Shown piece after piece: positions 7,450 through 15,602 of a DNA stretch of 64,000 nt. A program made the position numbers and the translations under genes. This stretch comes from M3007 sp041736625 (GTDB taxonomy: Bacteria > Bacteroidota > Bacteroidia > Chitinophagales > Saprospiraceae). The DNA is taken from NCBI GenBank assembly GCA_041736625.1, contig JBGSTG010000127.1, positions 1-64,000 on the forward strand, read 5' to 3'. Every line of letters begins with the position of its first letter. Within the stretch, counting starts at the first letter, position 1. The notes beneath the pieces are model-generated. The model was not told the origin of the DNA and searched no databases. It was given only the letters and a program-made list of their open reading frames with translations.

Positions 7450-8628
7450 ATGAAAAGGCTATTCTTTTTTTCAATCATCATAAGTTTTTCGCTGTTCTCA
7501 ACGAGTTGTGAACAAGACGATGATGTGGTACCTGCTACCATCACCGCTGATTTTACGGCGAACCAGTTCGTGCTAGCGGAAGGCGATAGCATTGCATTTA
7601 CCGATCTTTCAACGGGTGATCCAACTTCCTGGAGTTGGACCTTCGCGGGAGGAGAACCGGCCAGTTCTACGGAGCAAAACCCTACCGTGACCTATGCGGT
7701 CGCAGGTACGTATGAGGTGAGCCTAACGGTCATCAATGGAAACGCGGAAGACACGGAAGTCAAAGTGGGCTACATTACTGTTACTGAAAATCCAACTCCA
7801 TTATTTCTGGATCCAGTCATTGCTCAGGAGGATGTCATCCTGACTTCCGATGTGTGGTATAGCGAGGGGGAAGAAGAACCTGGTGGTGCAGGAACATTCT
7901 ATCTGGACATTTACCGCCCGTCTAACTATCCATTGCCAGATGAACTGCCTGCGATCATCTATCTGCATGGTGGAAATGGCAATAAAGAGGCACAACCGGC
8001 ACCGAGCTATTGCTACGAATTTGCCAGGCGGGGTTATGTTGCTATTGCCGTCCAATACCGGGTTGGCAATGTGACCACCGCAGCAGGTGATGTCGCAAAC
8101 GCGATACGATGGGTGCGGGAGAACGCTGCCAGTTACAAAGTGGACACCGACAGGATTCTTGTAGGTGGTCATTCGTTCGGGGGAGTCACTTCCGCGGAGC
8201 TCACGGCGAATCAATCCAACTATTTCGGAGCAGGTGAAGGAAGCTTTGCCGCAACGCTTTTGTGTGCTGCTGCGCTCAATCAGTTCCCCGTAAACACATC
8301 CGAAATCTCCCTGGGTTATCCACCTATCATGATTGTTCATGGATTGAATGACCCGATTGCCACAGTGGATGGTATTCGTAGTTTGGTGACTGATTTGGAT
8401 AACCTCACTGACCCTGTAAATGGCACTCGTTATCCATACAGCTATTTGGAAGTCGCGGGTGCGGGGCATGCATTCTATCCGGGAACGGGCTCGGGAATCA
8501 CAATTCCCTTGATTGCAGGTCCCATCGACGCGACTCAGGGATGGAGCAACACTGAAATTGCTGGAAAGGCTGTTGCGGATCATGTGTTCGAGTTCTTTTT
8601 CGAACACCTCAATCTTGACGACATTTAG
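7450..8628 (+). CDS. PKD-domain lipoprotein with alpha/beta-hydrolase domain
   Basis: A 392-residue lipoprotein. The signal ends in a lipobox (LFSTSC, Cys near residue 19). A PKD domain spans residues about 30-115 (DLSTGDPTSWSWTFAGGEP, YEVSLTV). A carboxylesterase-type hydrolase follows, with the oxyanion region IIYLHGGNGN, nucleophile Ser242 in GGHSFGG, Asp in HGLNDPI and His in GAGHAFYPG. There is no T9SS sorting domain, so it is probably anchored in the outer membrane. PKD modules often bring enzymes to polymers. It sits between two secreted esterases and may act on the same substrate. Confidence 0.85.
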   Translation: MKRLFFFSIIISFSLFSTSCEQDDDVVPATITADFTANQFVLAEGDSIAFTDLSTGDPTSWSWTFAGGEPASSTEQNPTVTYAVAGTYEVSLTVINGNAEDTEVKVGYITVTENPTPLFLDPVIAQEDVILTSDVWYSEGEEEPGGAGTFYLDIYRPSNYPLPDELPAIIYLHGGNGNKEAQPAPSYCYEFARRGYVAIAVQYRVGNVTTAAGDVANAIRWVRENAASYKVDTDRILVGGHSFGGVTSAELTANQSNYFGAGEGSFAATLLCAAALNQFPVNTSEISLGYPPIMIVHGLNDPIATVDGIRSLVTDLDNLTDPVNGTRYPYSYLEVAGAGHAFYPGTGSGITIPLIAGPIDATQGWSNTEIAGKAVADHVFEFFFEHLNLDDI

Positions 8629-8700
8629 GTTCTTGAACGGAATAATCACCTCGCTTCCAGTCGGTGAGGGGGATTCCGTCTCCAGCAGCGATATCATTGC

Positions 8701-8730
8701 AAAGGGGGGCGCCACGAGCAGCCCCCCTTT
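8701..8730 (+). terminator. GC-rich hairpin after the PKD hydrolase gene
   Basis: A 10-bp perfect stem AAAGGGGGGC/GCCCCCCTTT with a 10-nt loop, 72 bp after the stop. Only three T residues follow, so it is a likely but not classical terminator. Confidence 0.5.
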
Positions 8731-8851
8731 GAGCGGTGCAAGCACACGGGACAAAATACAGATGACGGCGCAATCATTTTCGCAAACCAATGCGCATCGG
8801 GTATACTATCCCACTTTTTTGTCCACTTTCTTTTTTTCTATAAGAGATTGA

Positions 8852-8924
8852 AGTCGTTTCAGTTATTATTTTAGTCGTTTCACTTTAAATTTCAAGTTCA
8901 AGATTTTCCATACCTCTATTTTTG
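8852..8924 (+). promoter_or_regulatory. Second candidate LytTR operator and promoter
   Basis: Direct repeats AGTCGTTTCAGTT (8852-8864) and AGTCGTTTCACTT (8873-8885) with period 21 bp, and a -7 box TATTTTTG at 8917-8924. It is nearly identical to 6073-6145. Both 13-bp arms are more alike here than in the first copy. Confidence 0.6.
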
Positions 8925-8950
8925 ATCTCGTTAAATCAAAAACAAAGATT

Positions 8951-10150
8951 ATGAAAAAGAAAATTTTCAACTTAAAGACCTTGCTTATGGGGGGCTTGTT
9001 TTTTGCGGCAAGTTCATATCTGACTGCACAGCAAACCATTTCGGGAAGTTTCTCCAGCAATGGAAATACGAGAACTTACCTGGGAGCCGTGCCCGATAAC
9101 CCCGAGCCCCCCTTGAGACTCGTAATCCTCTTTTGCGGTATAGGAGAAGGTGCTGCACAAATGGCACAAAGGCATTTTAATGACTACTTAGGAAACAATA
9201 CCATGGTGGTTTATCCGGAACCTTGGTTCTGGTTGAGTTCCTTTGGTTATGAAATCGGATCAGAGCAGGATGATTTTCTTATGGTAGAGGATTTAATTCA
9301 TCACATTGATTCCAATTACGCCATCAATCTTAATGATATATGCATTGGCGGGGTGTCCCAAGGTGGTGTATTCACCTATGATCTTGTGTGCGAGTACAAT
9401 CGCACAGCATCCACCCGGCCTTACCGGTTTAAAGCCTTTGCAGTGGTTGCAGGTGGAATGGATTCTTCCTATGTGAACCTGGATCACTGTAACATAGCAA
9501 AGGAGGTTCCCCTCATTGCCATTCATGGCACCGCTGATGCAGGAATTTTTTACGAAGGAAATTCTTACTACTATAATGGCCAAGACACTGCGTGGTACTA
9601 CAATGCACACACAGAAGACGTGGTACATTTCTGGGCCAAGACCATCAACGGTTGTGATGAAACTCCTTCGGTTACCCCGCTACCAGATTTGGTAATAGAG
9701 CCACAAGAACCATCAACAGTAGAACTCATCGAGTATAATTGTGATAATTGCAGTAACACGCAACTGTATAAAATATATAACGGATTTCACACCTGGCCTA
9801 CAAGTGATGCCTGGATTGACAATTTATATGGGGGGCACAATCAGGATATAATTGCTTCCCAACTGATTGCAGAATTCTTTGAGTGTACCCCCTCCGTAGT
9901 ATCAACTGCCGTTGTGAATGTAGCTCCTGGCAGGGTGTCGGTATATCCTAATCCGGTCAGTGATTTTCTCTCGATCGAAACAGGTTATGCGTTGGAAAAG
10001 ATAGAAATCTATAATATAACCGGCCACCAGGTATATGCCAATGTGCAACCCGGTTTTCAAGTTTCTATGGCCGACCTGAGTCCGGGAATCTATTTCTTGA
10101 AAATTGAAACAGCGGCCGGAACGGATGTGCAGAAGTTCATTAAGGAGTAA
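8951..10150 (+). CDS. Secreted PHB-depolymerase/LpqC-type esterase, paralogue, with T9SS sorting domain
   Basis: A 399-residue protein that matches the gene at 6172 along its length, including the signal peptide (TLLMGGLFFAASSYLTAQ). Nucleophile Ser136 is in GGVSQGG, with Asp in HGTADAG and His in GFHTWPT. A type A sorting domain closes the protein (VYPNPVSDFLSIE ... PGIYFLKI ... QKFIKE). The upstream 110 bp are also duplicated, so the gene arose by tandem duplication with its promoter and later diverged (extra NSYYYNGQDTAWYYN insert near residue 205). It is likely co-regulated with the first copy through the LytTR site. Confidence 0.88.
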   Translation: MKKKIFNLKTLLMGGLFFAASSYLTAQQTISGSFSSNGNTRTYLGAVPDNPEPPLRLVILFCGIGEGAAQMAQRHFNDYLGNNTMVVYPEPWFWLSSFGYEIGSEQDDFLMVEDLIHHIDSNYAINLNDICIGGVSQGGVFTYDLVCEYNRTASTRPYRFKAFAVVAGGMDSSYVNLDHCNIAKEVPLIAIHGTADAGIFYEGNSYYYNGQDTAWYYNAHTEDVVHFWAKTINGCDETPSVTPLPDLVIEPQEPSTVELIEYNCDNCSNTQLYKIYNGFHTWPTSDAWIDNLYGGHNQDIIASQLIAEFFECTPSVVSTAVVNVAPGRVSVYPNPVSDFLSIETGYALEKIEIYNITGHQVYANVQPGFQVSMADLSPGIYFLKIETAAGTDVQKFIKE

Positions 10151-10180
10151 TTGTGCCGTTTGGTTAACGGACCAATTGCC
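10131..10180 (+). repeat. 50-bp repeat covering the end of a sorting domain and the following hairpin
   Basis: Identical at all 50 positions to 12412-12461. It covers the last six codons (KFIKE and part of the preceding one), the stop, and 30 bp beyond, including small alternative stems CCGTT/AACGG and TTGGT/ACCAA that may act in termination. The gene ending at 7347 shares the first part (attaaggagtaattgtgcc). Confidence 0.85.
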
Positions 10181-10208
10181 CGCAATAAATCAATTAAAAA
10201 ACTACAAA

Positions 10209-12431
10209 ATGAAAGTGATAACAATCGCGTCCTTGCTCTTTCAACCTGTTATGCTCGATTTCAAGACGATCTGGATCACATTGTTGGTCGCATGCTTTGG
10301 AATCGGTGTGCATGCTCAGCAGATACCCTCATCAGAGTTCAACGCACTCGTGGCGCTCTACAATGCCACCGACGGCCCAAACTGGACGAACAACACGGGC
10401 TGGAACACGGCCACGAACAACGTAGACGGCGGCGGATGGTATGGTGTAAAAGTCGAAAACGGCCATGTCACAGAGTTGTTCCTGAGCCAGAACGGATTGG
10501 CGGGCACGCTGCCTGCGGCCCTGGGCGATCTCGACCAATTGACCAAGCTGTATCTGTCGTACAATTCGCTCACGGGGCCGATCCCCGCCGAATGGGGCAA
10601 CCTGAGTCAGTTGGAGATCCTCTTTCTCACAAGCAATTCACTCACGGGTCCCATCCCCGCTGCCTTGGGTGATCTTGACCAACTGACCGGGCTGTATCTG
10701 GACAACAATGCGCTCACGGGCCCCATCCCAAGCGAATTGGGCAATCTGAGTAGCATCACCACCGTGGGCATTTCGAACAACGCGCTCACGGGCCCCATAC
10801 CCCCTGAACTGGGCAATTTGAGCACCCTGATCTACCTCCAGCTGGTCAACAACGACCTCACAGGGGGGATCCCGGCCCAATTGGGCAATCTAAGCCAACT
10901 GGAATGGCTCAGGCTTTGGGGAAACGAACTGACAGGTACCATCCCTGCCGAGCTCGGTAATCTGAGCAATCTGAGCTGGCTGGAGCTGAGCTACAACCAG
11001 CTTTCCGGCACGATTCCACAGGCGATCATAAACCTGAGCAACGGAGGAAACCGGACAACGAGAATATATCTCCATGACAATTCCTTCACGGGCATCGGAA
11101 CACTGCCCCAAACGTTCTTCGCCGACTTCGAGATCTACAACAATCAATTGGATTTCGCCGACCTGACGGGCAACGTCGGCAACCTGGCCGCGAGCGACTA
11201 CTCGCCACAGCGATTCGCACAAGACCCGGTGAGTGTTGTATTGAGCATGGGCGATGCGTTCGACCTGACAGTGAACCCAGATGGCCAGAACCTGACGTAC
11301 CAGTGGCAAAAGAACTACACGGCCTTGGGCATGGATACACCTACAATATCTGTATCCTCAGCCTCCCTCCAGGATGCAGGCATATACTTCTGTACTGTCA
11401 CCAGCCCCAATGTGCCCGATCTGAGAATCATCTCTGACGAAGTGACTGTTACGGTAGACGGTCAGACAAGTACCTGCGGAGAAGACGACGGCCTGCCGCT
11501 CGGTCTGATCTGGCGCGGCGAGGTGATCTCTGCCGAAGCGAACGGTTCGCCGGTCTTTCAGGGCGTGGTCAACGACAGCGTGACCATTGTCCCTACTGGC
11601 CAACCGAACCGCTATACCATCTCCTCTCATGTGGCGGGTGCCTTCGGCTTCGAGGCCCCCGGCGACTTCTACGCCGACTGCGAGGGGGGGGCACACCTGT
11701 ATGAAACGTTCTCCCTCGGCATCGCCAACGACGGCAGTGACTTCGGCGGCGCATTCAGCAGCTACGATCCGGCCACACACACACTGCGCTTGTCGAGCCG
11801 CACACTCATCGCGTTTCCGGCATCCATCACCTTTGCCGTGACCGAGTTCATGCCCTACGTGGCCCCGCCAACGCTGTCCAACCGCTCCGTTGCATTGCCG
11901 GCTTCTGGCGCAACGGTCGGCACACTGTCCACCTTCATCGACCCGAACAGCGACAGTACGGACTATGCGCTGGTAAATGGCCAAGGCGACACGGACAATG
12001 CCCTCTTTGAGATCATCGGCACAGCGTTACGCCTTGTTGCGGGCTATTCGCCTTCCGCGCCCGAAACGCTTTCCGTGCGGGTGCGGGCCCTGCATGCTGA
12101 CCGTCCTTACGCCATGGACAGCGTGTTCGCCATTGTGGTTACAGAGGGGTCTGTTTCCACCGCCCTGACAGACGGCCCTTCCGAGTCCCTGTCTCTCTTT
12201 CCGAACCCGGCAGGGGAGTTGCTGAACATCCGCTTCCATGGTGCAAGCGGTGAAGCGGTCGAATGCACCATCCACGACATGTCTGGTCGACAAATGCTCA
12301 CGAAGTCCCTCCCCACCTCCCCTGGATCCACTACCCATCAACTCGACCTAACCGCCCTTCCACGTGGCCTCTATTTCCTGAAAATAGAAACAGATGCAGG
12401 CACTAATGTGAAGAAGTTCATTAAGGAGTAA
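10209..12431 (+). CDS. Secreted leucine-rich-repeat protein with T9SS sorting domain
   Basis: A 740-residue protein. I chose the ATG at 10209; an ATG at 10251 would give a tighter signal peptide (MLDFKTIWITLLVACFGIG ... AQ). An LRRNT-like start (ALYNATDGPNWTNNTGW) is followed by about nine plant-type 24-residue repeats (pattern LGNLSQLEWLRLWGNELTGT) over residues about 75-290. An Ig-like domain (YQWQKN ... AGIYFCTV) covers about 345-420, then a cadherin-like region, and a type A sorting domain (LFPNPAGELLNI ... GLYFLKI ... KKFIKE). The role is probably surface adhesion or binding. Its coding sequence is richer in GC than the adjacent esterase genes, but its extreme 3' end is identical to that of the preceding gene. 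Confidence 0.9.
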   Translation: MKVITIASLLFQPVMLDFKTIWITLLVACFGIGVHAQQIPSSEFNALVALYNATDGPNWTNNTGWNTATNNVDGGGWYGVKVENGHVTELFLSQNGLAGTLPAALGDLDQLTKLYLSYNSLTGPIPAEWGNLSQLEILFLTSNSLTGPIPAALGDLDQLTGLYLDNNALTGPIPSELGNLSSITTVGISNNALTGPIPPELGNLSTLIYLQLVNNDLTGGIPAQLGNLSQLEWLRLWGNELTGTIPAELGNLSNLSWLELSYNQLSGTIPQAIINLSNGGNRTTRIYLHDNSFTGIGTLPQTFFADFEIYNNQLDFADLTGNVGNLAASDYSPQRFAQDPVSVVLSMGDAFDLTVNPDGQNLTYQWQKNYTALGMDTPTISVSSASLQDAGIYFCTVTSPNVPDLRIISDEVTVTVDGQTSTCGEDDGLPLGLIWRGEVISAEANGSPVFQGVVNDSVTIVPTGQPNRYTISSHVAGAFGFEAPGDFYADCEGGAHLYETFSLGIANDGSDFGGAFSSYDPATHTLRLSSRTLIAFPASITFAVTEFMPYVAPPTLSNRSVALPASGATVGTLSTFIDPNSDSTDYALVNGQGDTDNALFEIIGTALRLVAGYSPSAPETLSVRVRALHADRPYAMDSVFAIVVTEGSVSTALTDGPSESLSLFPNPAGELLNIRFHGASGEAVECTIHDMSGRQMLTKSLPTSPGSTTHQLDLTALPRGLYFLKIETDAGTNVKKFIKE

Positions 12432-12461
12432 TTGTGCCGTTTGGTTAACGGACCAATTGCC
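12412..12461 (+). repeat. Second copy of the 50-bp sorting-domain 3' repeat
   Basis: Identical to 10131-10180, including 30 bp of non-coding sequence after the stop codon. Confidence 0.85.
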
Positions 12462-12512
12462 TGAAAAAAAATCTAAAGTAGATTAAAACATCACTGATTA
12501 AAACCTAAAAAA

Positions 12513-13661
12513 ATGGAAAAGCGCATTTGCCTGTTCATGCTGGTCGCACTCCCTTTATGCACAAGGGCGCAACAAACGATCAACTACAGCATTTTAGTTG
12601 GTTCTGTGCAACGTGAATTCATTCTCTATGTTCCGGCTTCTTATGATGGAACGACTAGTGTACCGCTTGTCTTTAGTTTTCATGGCCTGGGAGGCAATGC
12701 TCAGGCGCAAATGGAAGACCATGATTTTCGTCCGGTGGCTGATACAGCCGGATTTATTGTTGCGCATCCTTTAGGTGAACCCGTTGTCGGTCCTGTTCGT
12801 GGTTGGAATTTTGGTGATGATTCGCTACCTGATGATGTGCTGTTTACTGCTGAAATGATCGATACCATAGGGGCTGATTTTAACATTAACCTGGATAGGG
12901 TTTATGCCTGTGGAATGTCCTTTGGTGGTTTCTTCAGTGTTTTTTTGGCTGGACAACTTGGTGACAGAATTGCGGCCATAGCTTCTGTTGCAGGAACGAT
13001 TTTAAATAATGTTCCGGATAGTATGATTGCGCCTGCCAGACCTATGGCATTCCTGGAGATACACGGCACGGATGACAACAATGTTCCCTACAACGGCAAT
13101 CAAGCTGCAAAATCTGCTCAATATGTTCTTGACTTGTTCGTTGATCACAACAATTGTGATACAATACCATCCATCACACCCTTACCTGATGTAAATCCCA
13201 ATGATGGCAGTACAGTTGAGCATTATGTTTATGCAAATGGAGATAACGGAACAACGGTTGAGCATCTGAAGGTGATCGGGGGCAGACATACCTGGCCAGG
13301 TGAAAATACAAATGCGCAAGGGGTAAACAGGGACATAAATGGCTGCGTAGAAATTTGGAAATTTTTCTCAAGGTTTGATATGAATGGATCTATTGGGTCT
13401 CCTTTGAATACAGAATCAATAGATGGTTTGCCAACAATTTCTGTTTATCCCAACCCTGCTCAGGAATACATTATCATTGAAAGTAAAAATCCTGTGAAAG
13501 ATGCCAGGATTTACAACTGTTCAGGTCAGGAATTTATGCTTCCTGCAAGCTTTTTTGATGAAAAAATTCAGGTTGATGTGAAAAGCATTCCTCCCGGCTT
13601 TTACGTAATTTCAATAGCCCATGATGTCGGGATATTCAAATCAATCTTTATCAAACAATAA
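12513..13661 (+). CDS. Secreted PHB-depolymerase-type esterase with sorting domain
   Basis: A 382-residue protein. Signal peptide residues 1-19 (LFMLVALPLCTRAQ). The hydrolase domain has oxyanion region FSFHGLGGNAQ, nucleophile Ser136 in GMSFGG, Asp in HGTDDNNVPY and His in GGRHTWPGE, matching the depolymerase/feruloyl esterase group better than the two paralogues upstream. The C-terminal domain is a sorting domain (VYPNPAQEYIIIE ... PPGFYVISI ... SIFIKQ) but does not share the 3' DNA repeat of its neighbours. No LytTR repeat lies upstream, so it may be regulated separately or read through from the LRR gene 81 bp upstream. Confidence 0.88.
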   Translation: MEKRICLFMLVALPLCTRAQQTINYSILVGSVQREFILYVPASYDGTTSVPLVFSFHGLGGNAQAQMEDHDFRPVADTAGFIVAHPLGEPVVGPVRGWNFGDDSLPDDVLFTAEMIDTIGADFNINLDRVYACGMSFGGFFSVFLAGQLGDRIAAIASVAGTILNNVPDSMIAPARPMAFLEIHGTDDNNVPYNGNQAAKSAQYVLDLFVDHNNCDTIPSITPLPDVNPNDGSTVEHYVYANGDNGTTVEHLKVIGGRHTWPGENTNAQGVNRDINGCVEIWKFFSRFDMNGSIGSPLNTESIDGLPTISVYPNPAQEYIIIESKNPVKDARIYNCSGQEFMLPASFFDEKIQVDVKSIPPGFYVISIAHDVGIFKSIFIKQ

Positions 13662-13761
13662 AAACAGAAGACTAATTTCTTGAAAACAGGGCAGTTCTTT
13701 CTCGTTTTCAGAAGAATGAAACAGTGCACATAATTAAGTGAAAAACTTCAAACTTAAAAAA

Positions 13762-14841
13762 ATGAAACATCTCCACATGAAAAGCAACATCTTGTTTTTC
13801 GCGATTTATGCTTTGACTTTTACCAATCAAGCAAAATCACAAGATAGTACCGCTCTTGTATCCGCCTTTTTCGGACTGGATAACGCATTGCCAATTCAAG
13901 CAAATTTTTTATGTCCGGGAGCAGCAGGGCTGGATGGAATGCCGGTAAATTTCAAATTCCCCATTGACGCAAGTAGTTTATCAGCTTCTGATTTTGAAGT
14001 CGTGGATAGCCTGGGCACCATACACATACCTATTTGTGCTGTTTTGGCACCCGCCAATGAAAACGGAGAAAATCGAACCGTGCTTTTGATCGGTGAATTT
14101 GGAAATGCTGCCGGCAGTCCACCTGTTGAGGTAAGCGTTGTGGGTGATTTACTTACAATGAACACTTTACAAGGTGAGTCTGCTTGTTCAGAAATCATGA
14201 ACCTGAATGGAATGTCTACCACAAATGTTGTTCCGCTGGCTGAAGGCCCAAGTTTGTTTTTTGCCCAAAAAATTGATGGTAATCTGAATGAATGCGGTTT
14301 AGGAACCCAAACTATACAGGTAGCATGGGATGGCGGTATTACACCGTACATAAGTGGTGATACAGAAGCTGACTTATTCCAATACTATATCGGTTATTCT
14401 GATAGTTCTGGCGTTCTAATTCCGCATGTACCCGTTTCGATTGCAGACATAAATGACAACGACAACTTTCACCAATTGTGCTTTGCTACCAATGAAGTGA
14501 TTGTCAAAATTTCAATGATGGCTAACACCGTTGAAGACCCAAACCAAGACCCCAATTTATTCAGTGAAATAGATGTTAGTTACTGTGCACCTGTGACAAG
14601 TATTGAAGAGAATCCCTTCGAAAACGGTTATAAAATTTACCCGAATCCATTTTCAGATGAAATTTTTATTGAGAACCTGCTTGGTGATGAATACTTCATC
14701 ATTTATGACTTTTTAGGGCGAAACATAGTAGAAGGTAAATGTTTGGGAACCATAAAAATACCAGCAACTAAAGCCGGGATATACTATTTGACCATCCAAA
14801 ACAATACCAATCAAACAACTTACAAGTTGATTAAAAGATAA
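13762..14841 (+). CDS. Secreted protein of unknown function with T9SS sorting domain
   Basis: A 359-residue protein from the ATG at 13762; a GTG at 13738 would add eight residues and an ATG at 13777 would remove five. A signal peptide is present (NILFFAIYALTFTNQAKSQ). The central 240 residues are not a family I recognise. They contain Ig-like patterns (VNFKFPIDASSLSASDFEVV) and several cysteines. The C-terminus is a sorting domain (IYPNPFSDEIFIEN ... AGIYYLTI ... YKLIKR). The lower-GC composition resembles the esterase at 12513. Position suggests a surface or secreted partner of the esterase group, but no function can be assigned. Confidence 0.75.
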   Translation: MKHLHMKSNILFFAIYALTFTNQAKSQDSTALVSAFFGLDNALPIQANFLCPGAAGLDGMPVNFKFPIDASSLSASDFEVVDSLGTIHIPICAVLAPANENGENRTVLLIGEFGNAAGSPPVEVSVVGDLLTMNTLQGESACSEIMNLNGMSTTNVVPLAEGPSLFFAQKIDGNLNECGLGTQTIQVAWDGGITPYISGDTEADLFQYYIGYSDSSGVLIPHVPVSIADINDNDNFHQLCFATNEVIVKISMMANTVEDPNQDPNLFSEIDVSYCAPVTSIEENPFENGYKIYPNPFSDEIFIENLLGDEYFIIYDFLGRNIVEGKCLGTIKIPATKAGIYYLTIQNNTNQTTYKLIKR

Positions 14842-14922
14842 CTGCTTACACACAATGTGTATGTGAAAATGCGCCTAACCAATCTGGTTTGTTTATATTT
14901 GCGGGAACAAAACCAAACCAGC

Positions 14923-15446
14923 ATGACCCGCCAAACCCAAAAAAATGAAGTTCCCTTGCGCACTTACCGAAAGGCGCAAGGGACTTTTTGTTTGCGCAAA
15001 ACGGTCAGCGCCGCTACGTCGTTTTTTTTAGTCTTTTTGTGGTTCGCAGGCACACACACGGTATGTGCACAGGGGATCGACACATCGGCGGCAAACAGCC
15101 GGCTGGACAGCATGCTGTCGCGGGTCAATACCTTGCGCAAGGCCGGAAACATGGAAGCAGCTTGTCCACTGGCTCGGGAGACGGCGAAACAGGCCTGGGC
15201 GACATCCAGGGCAACGAGGGCGTGTACGGGTTCCAGCGCGCGTTCAAGATCGCCGGAGCCAAGTACCTGATCATGAGTCTGTGGCAGGTACCCGACCAGC
15301 AGACTTCGTTGTTGATGACGACTTTCTATAAAAAATGGCTGGAGGAGAAAACGCCAATCCCTGAAGCCTTACAGGCGGCCCAGCAGGCGCTGCGCGAGGC
15401 GGGGCTCGATCCGTTTAATTGGGCGGGGTTTGTGTTGGTGGAGTGA
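14923..15446 (+). pseudogene. CHAT-domain protease remnant with large internal deletion and frameshift
   Basis: The 5' part (frame of 14923) encodes a signal peptide (FFLVFLWFAGTHTVCAQG) and the start of a TPR-like region (RLDSMLSRVNTLRKAGNMEAA). From about 15180 homology continues in another frame with the very end of a CHAT (caspase-HetF) domain (ETGLGDIQGNEGVYG, LIMSLWQVPDQQTSLLM, FNWAGFVLVE). The TPR array and most of the protease, including its His and Cys, are missing. A -7 box TATATTTG is at 14894-14901. The deletion is likely 2 kb or more, judged from the usual size of such proteins. Confidence 0.85.
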
Positions 15447-15556
15447 ACAATAGGGTCAGGCAATGGCGGTTTTCCTGCAACCAACAGGTAAGTAGGCGAT
15501 CCTCAAAAACGCCAAATGCCCTTACTTTAACAACTTTTAGGCCCAAAAATTGTGTA

Positions 15557-15564
15557 TATATTTG
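15557..15564 (+). promoter_or_regulatory. -7 box TATATTTG of the S41 peptidase gene
   Basis: A TAnnTTTG match 38 nt upstream of the ATG at 15603. Confidence 0.45.
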
Positions 15565-15602
15565 CAAGAAGTCGTAAATTGCCATCGAAAACCTTGCAAA
15601 TT

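Larger units (their letters stand above)
8629..8950. other. Intergenic region with duplicated promoter block
   Basis: Holds the hairpin at 8701-8730, about 110 bp with no recognisable feature, and from about 8840 onward a copy of the 6062-6171 upstream region. I see no coding sequence. Confidence 0.6.
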
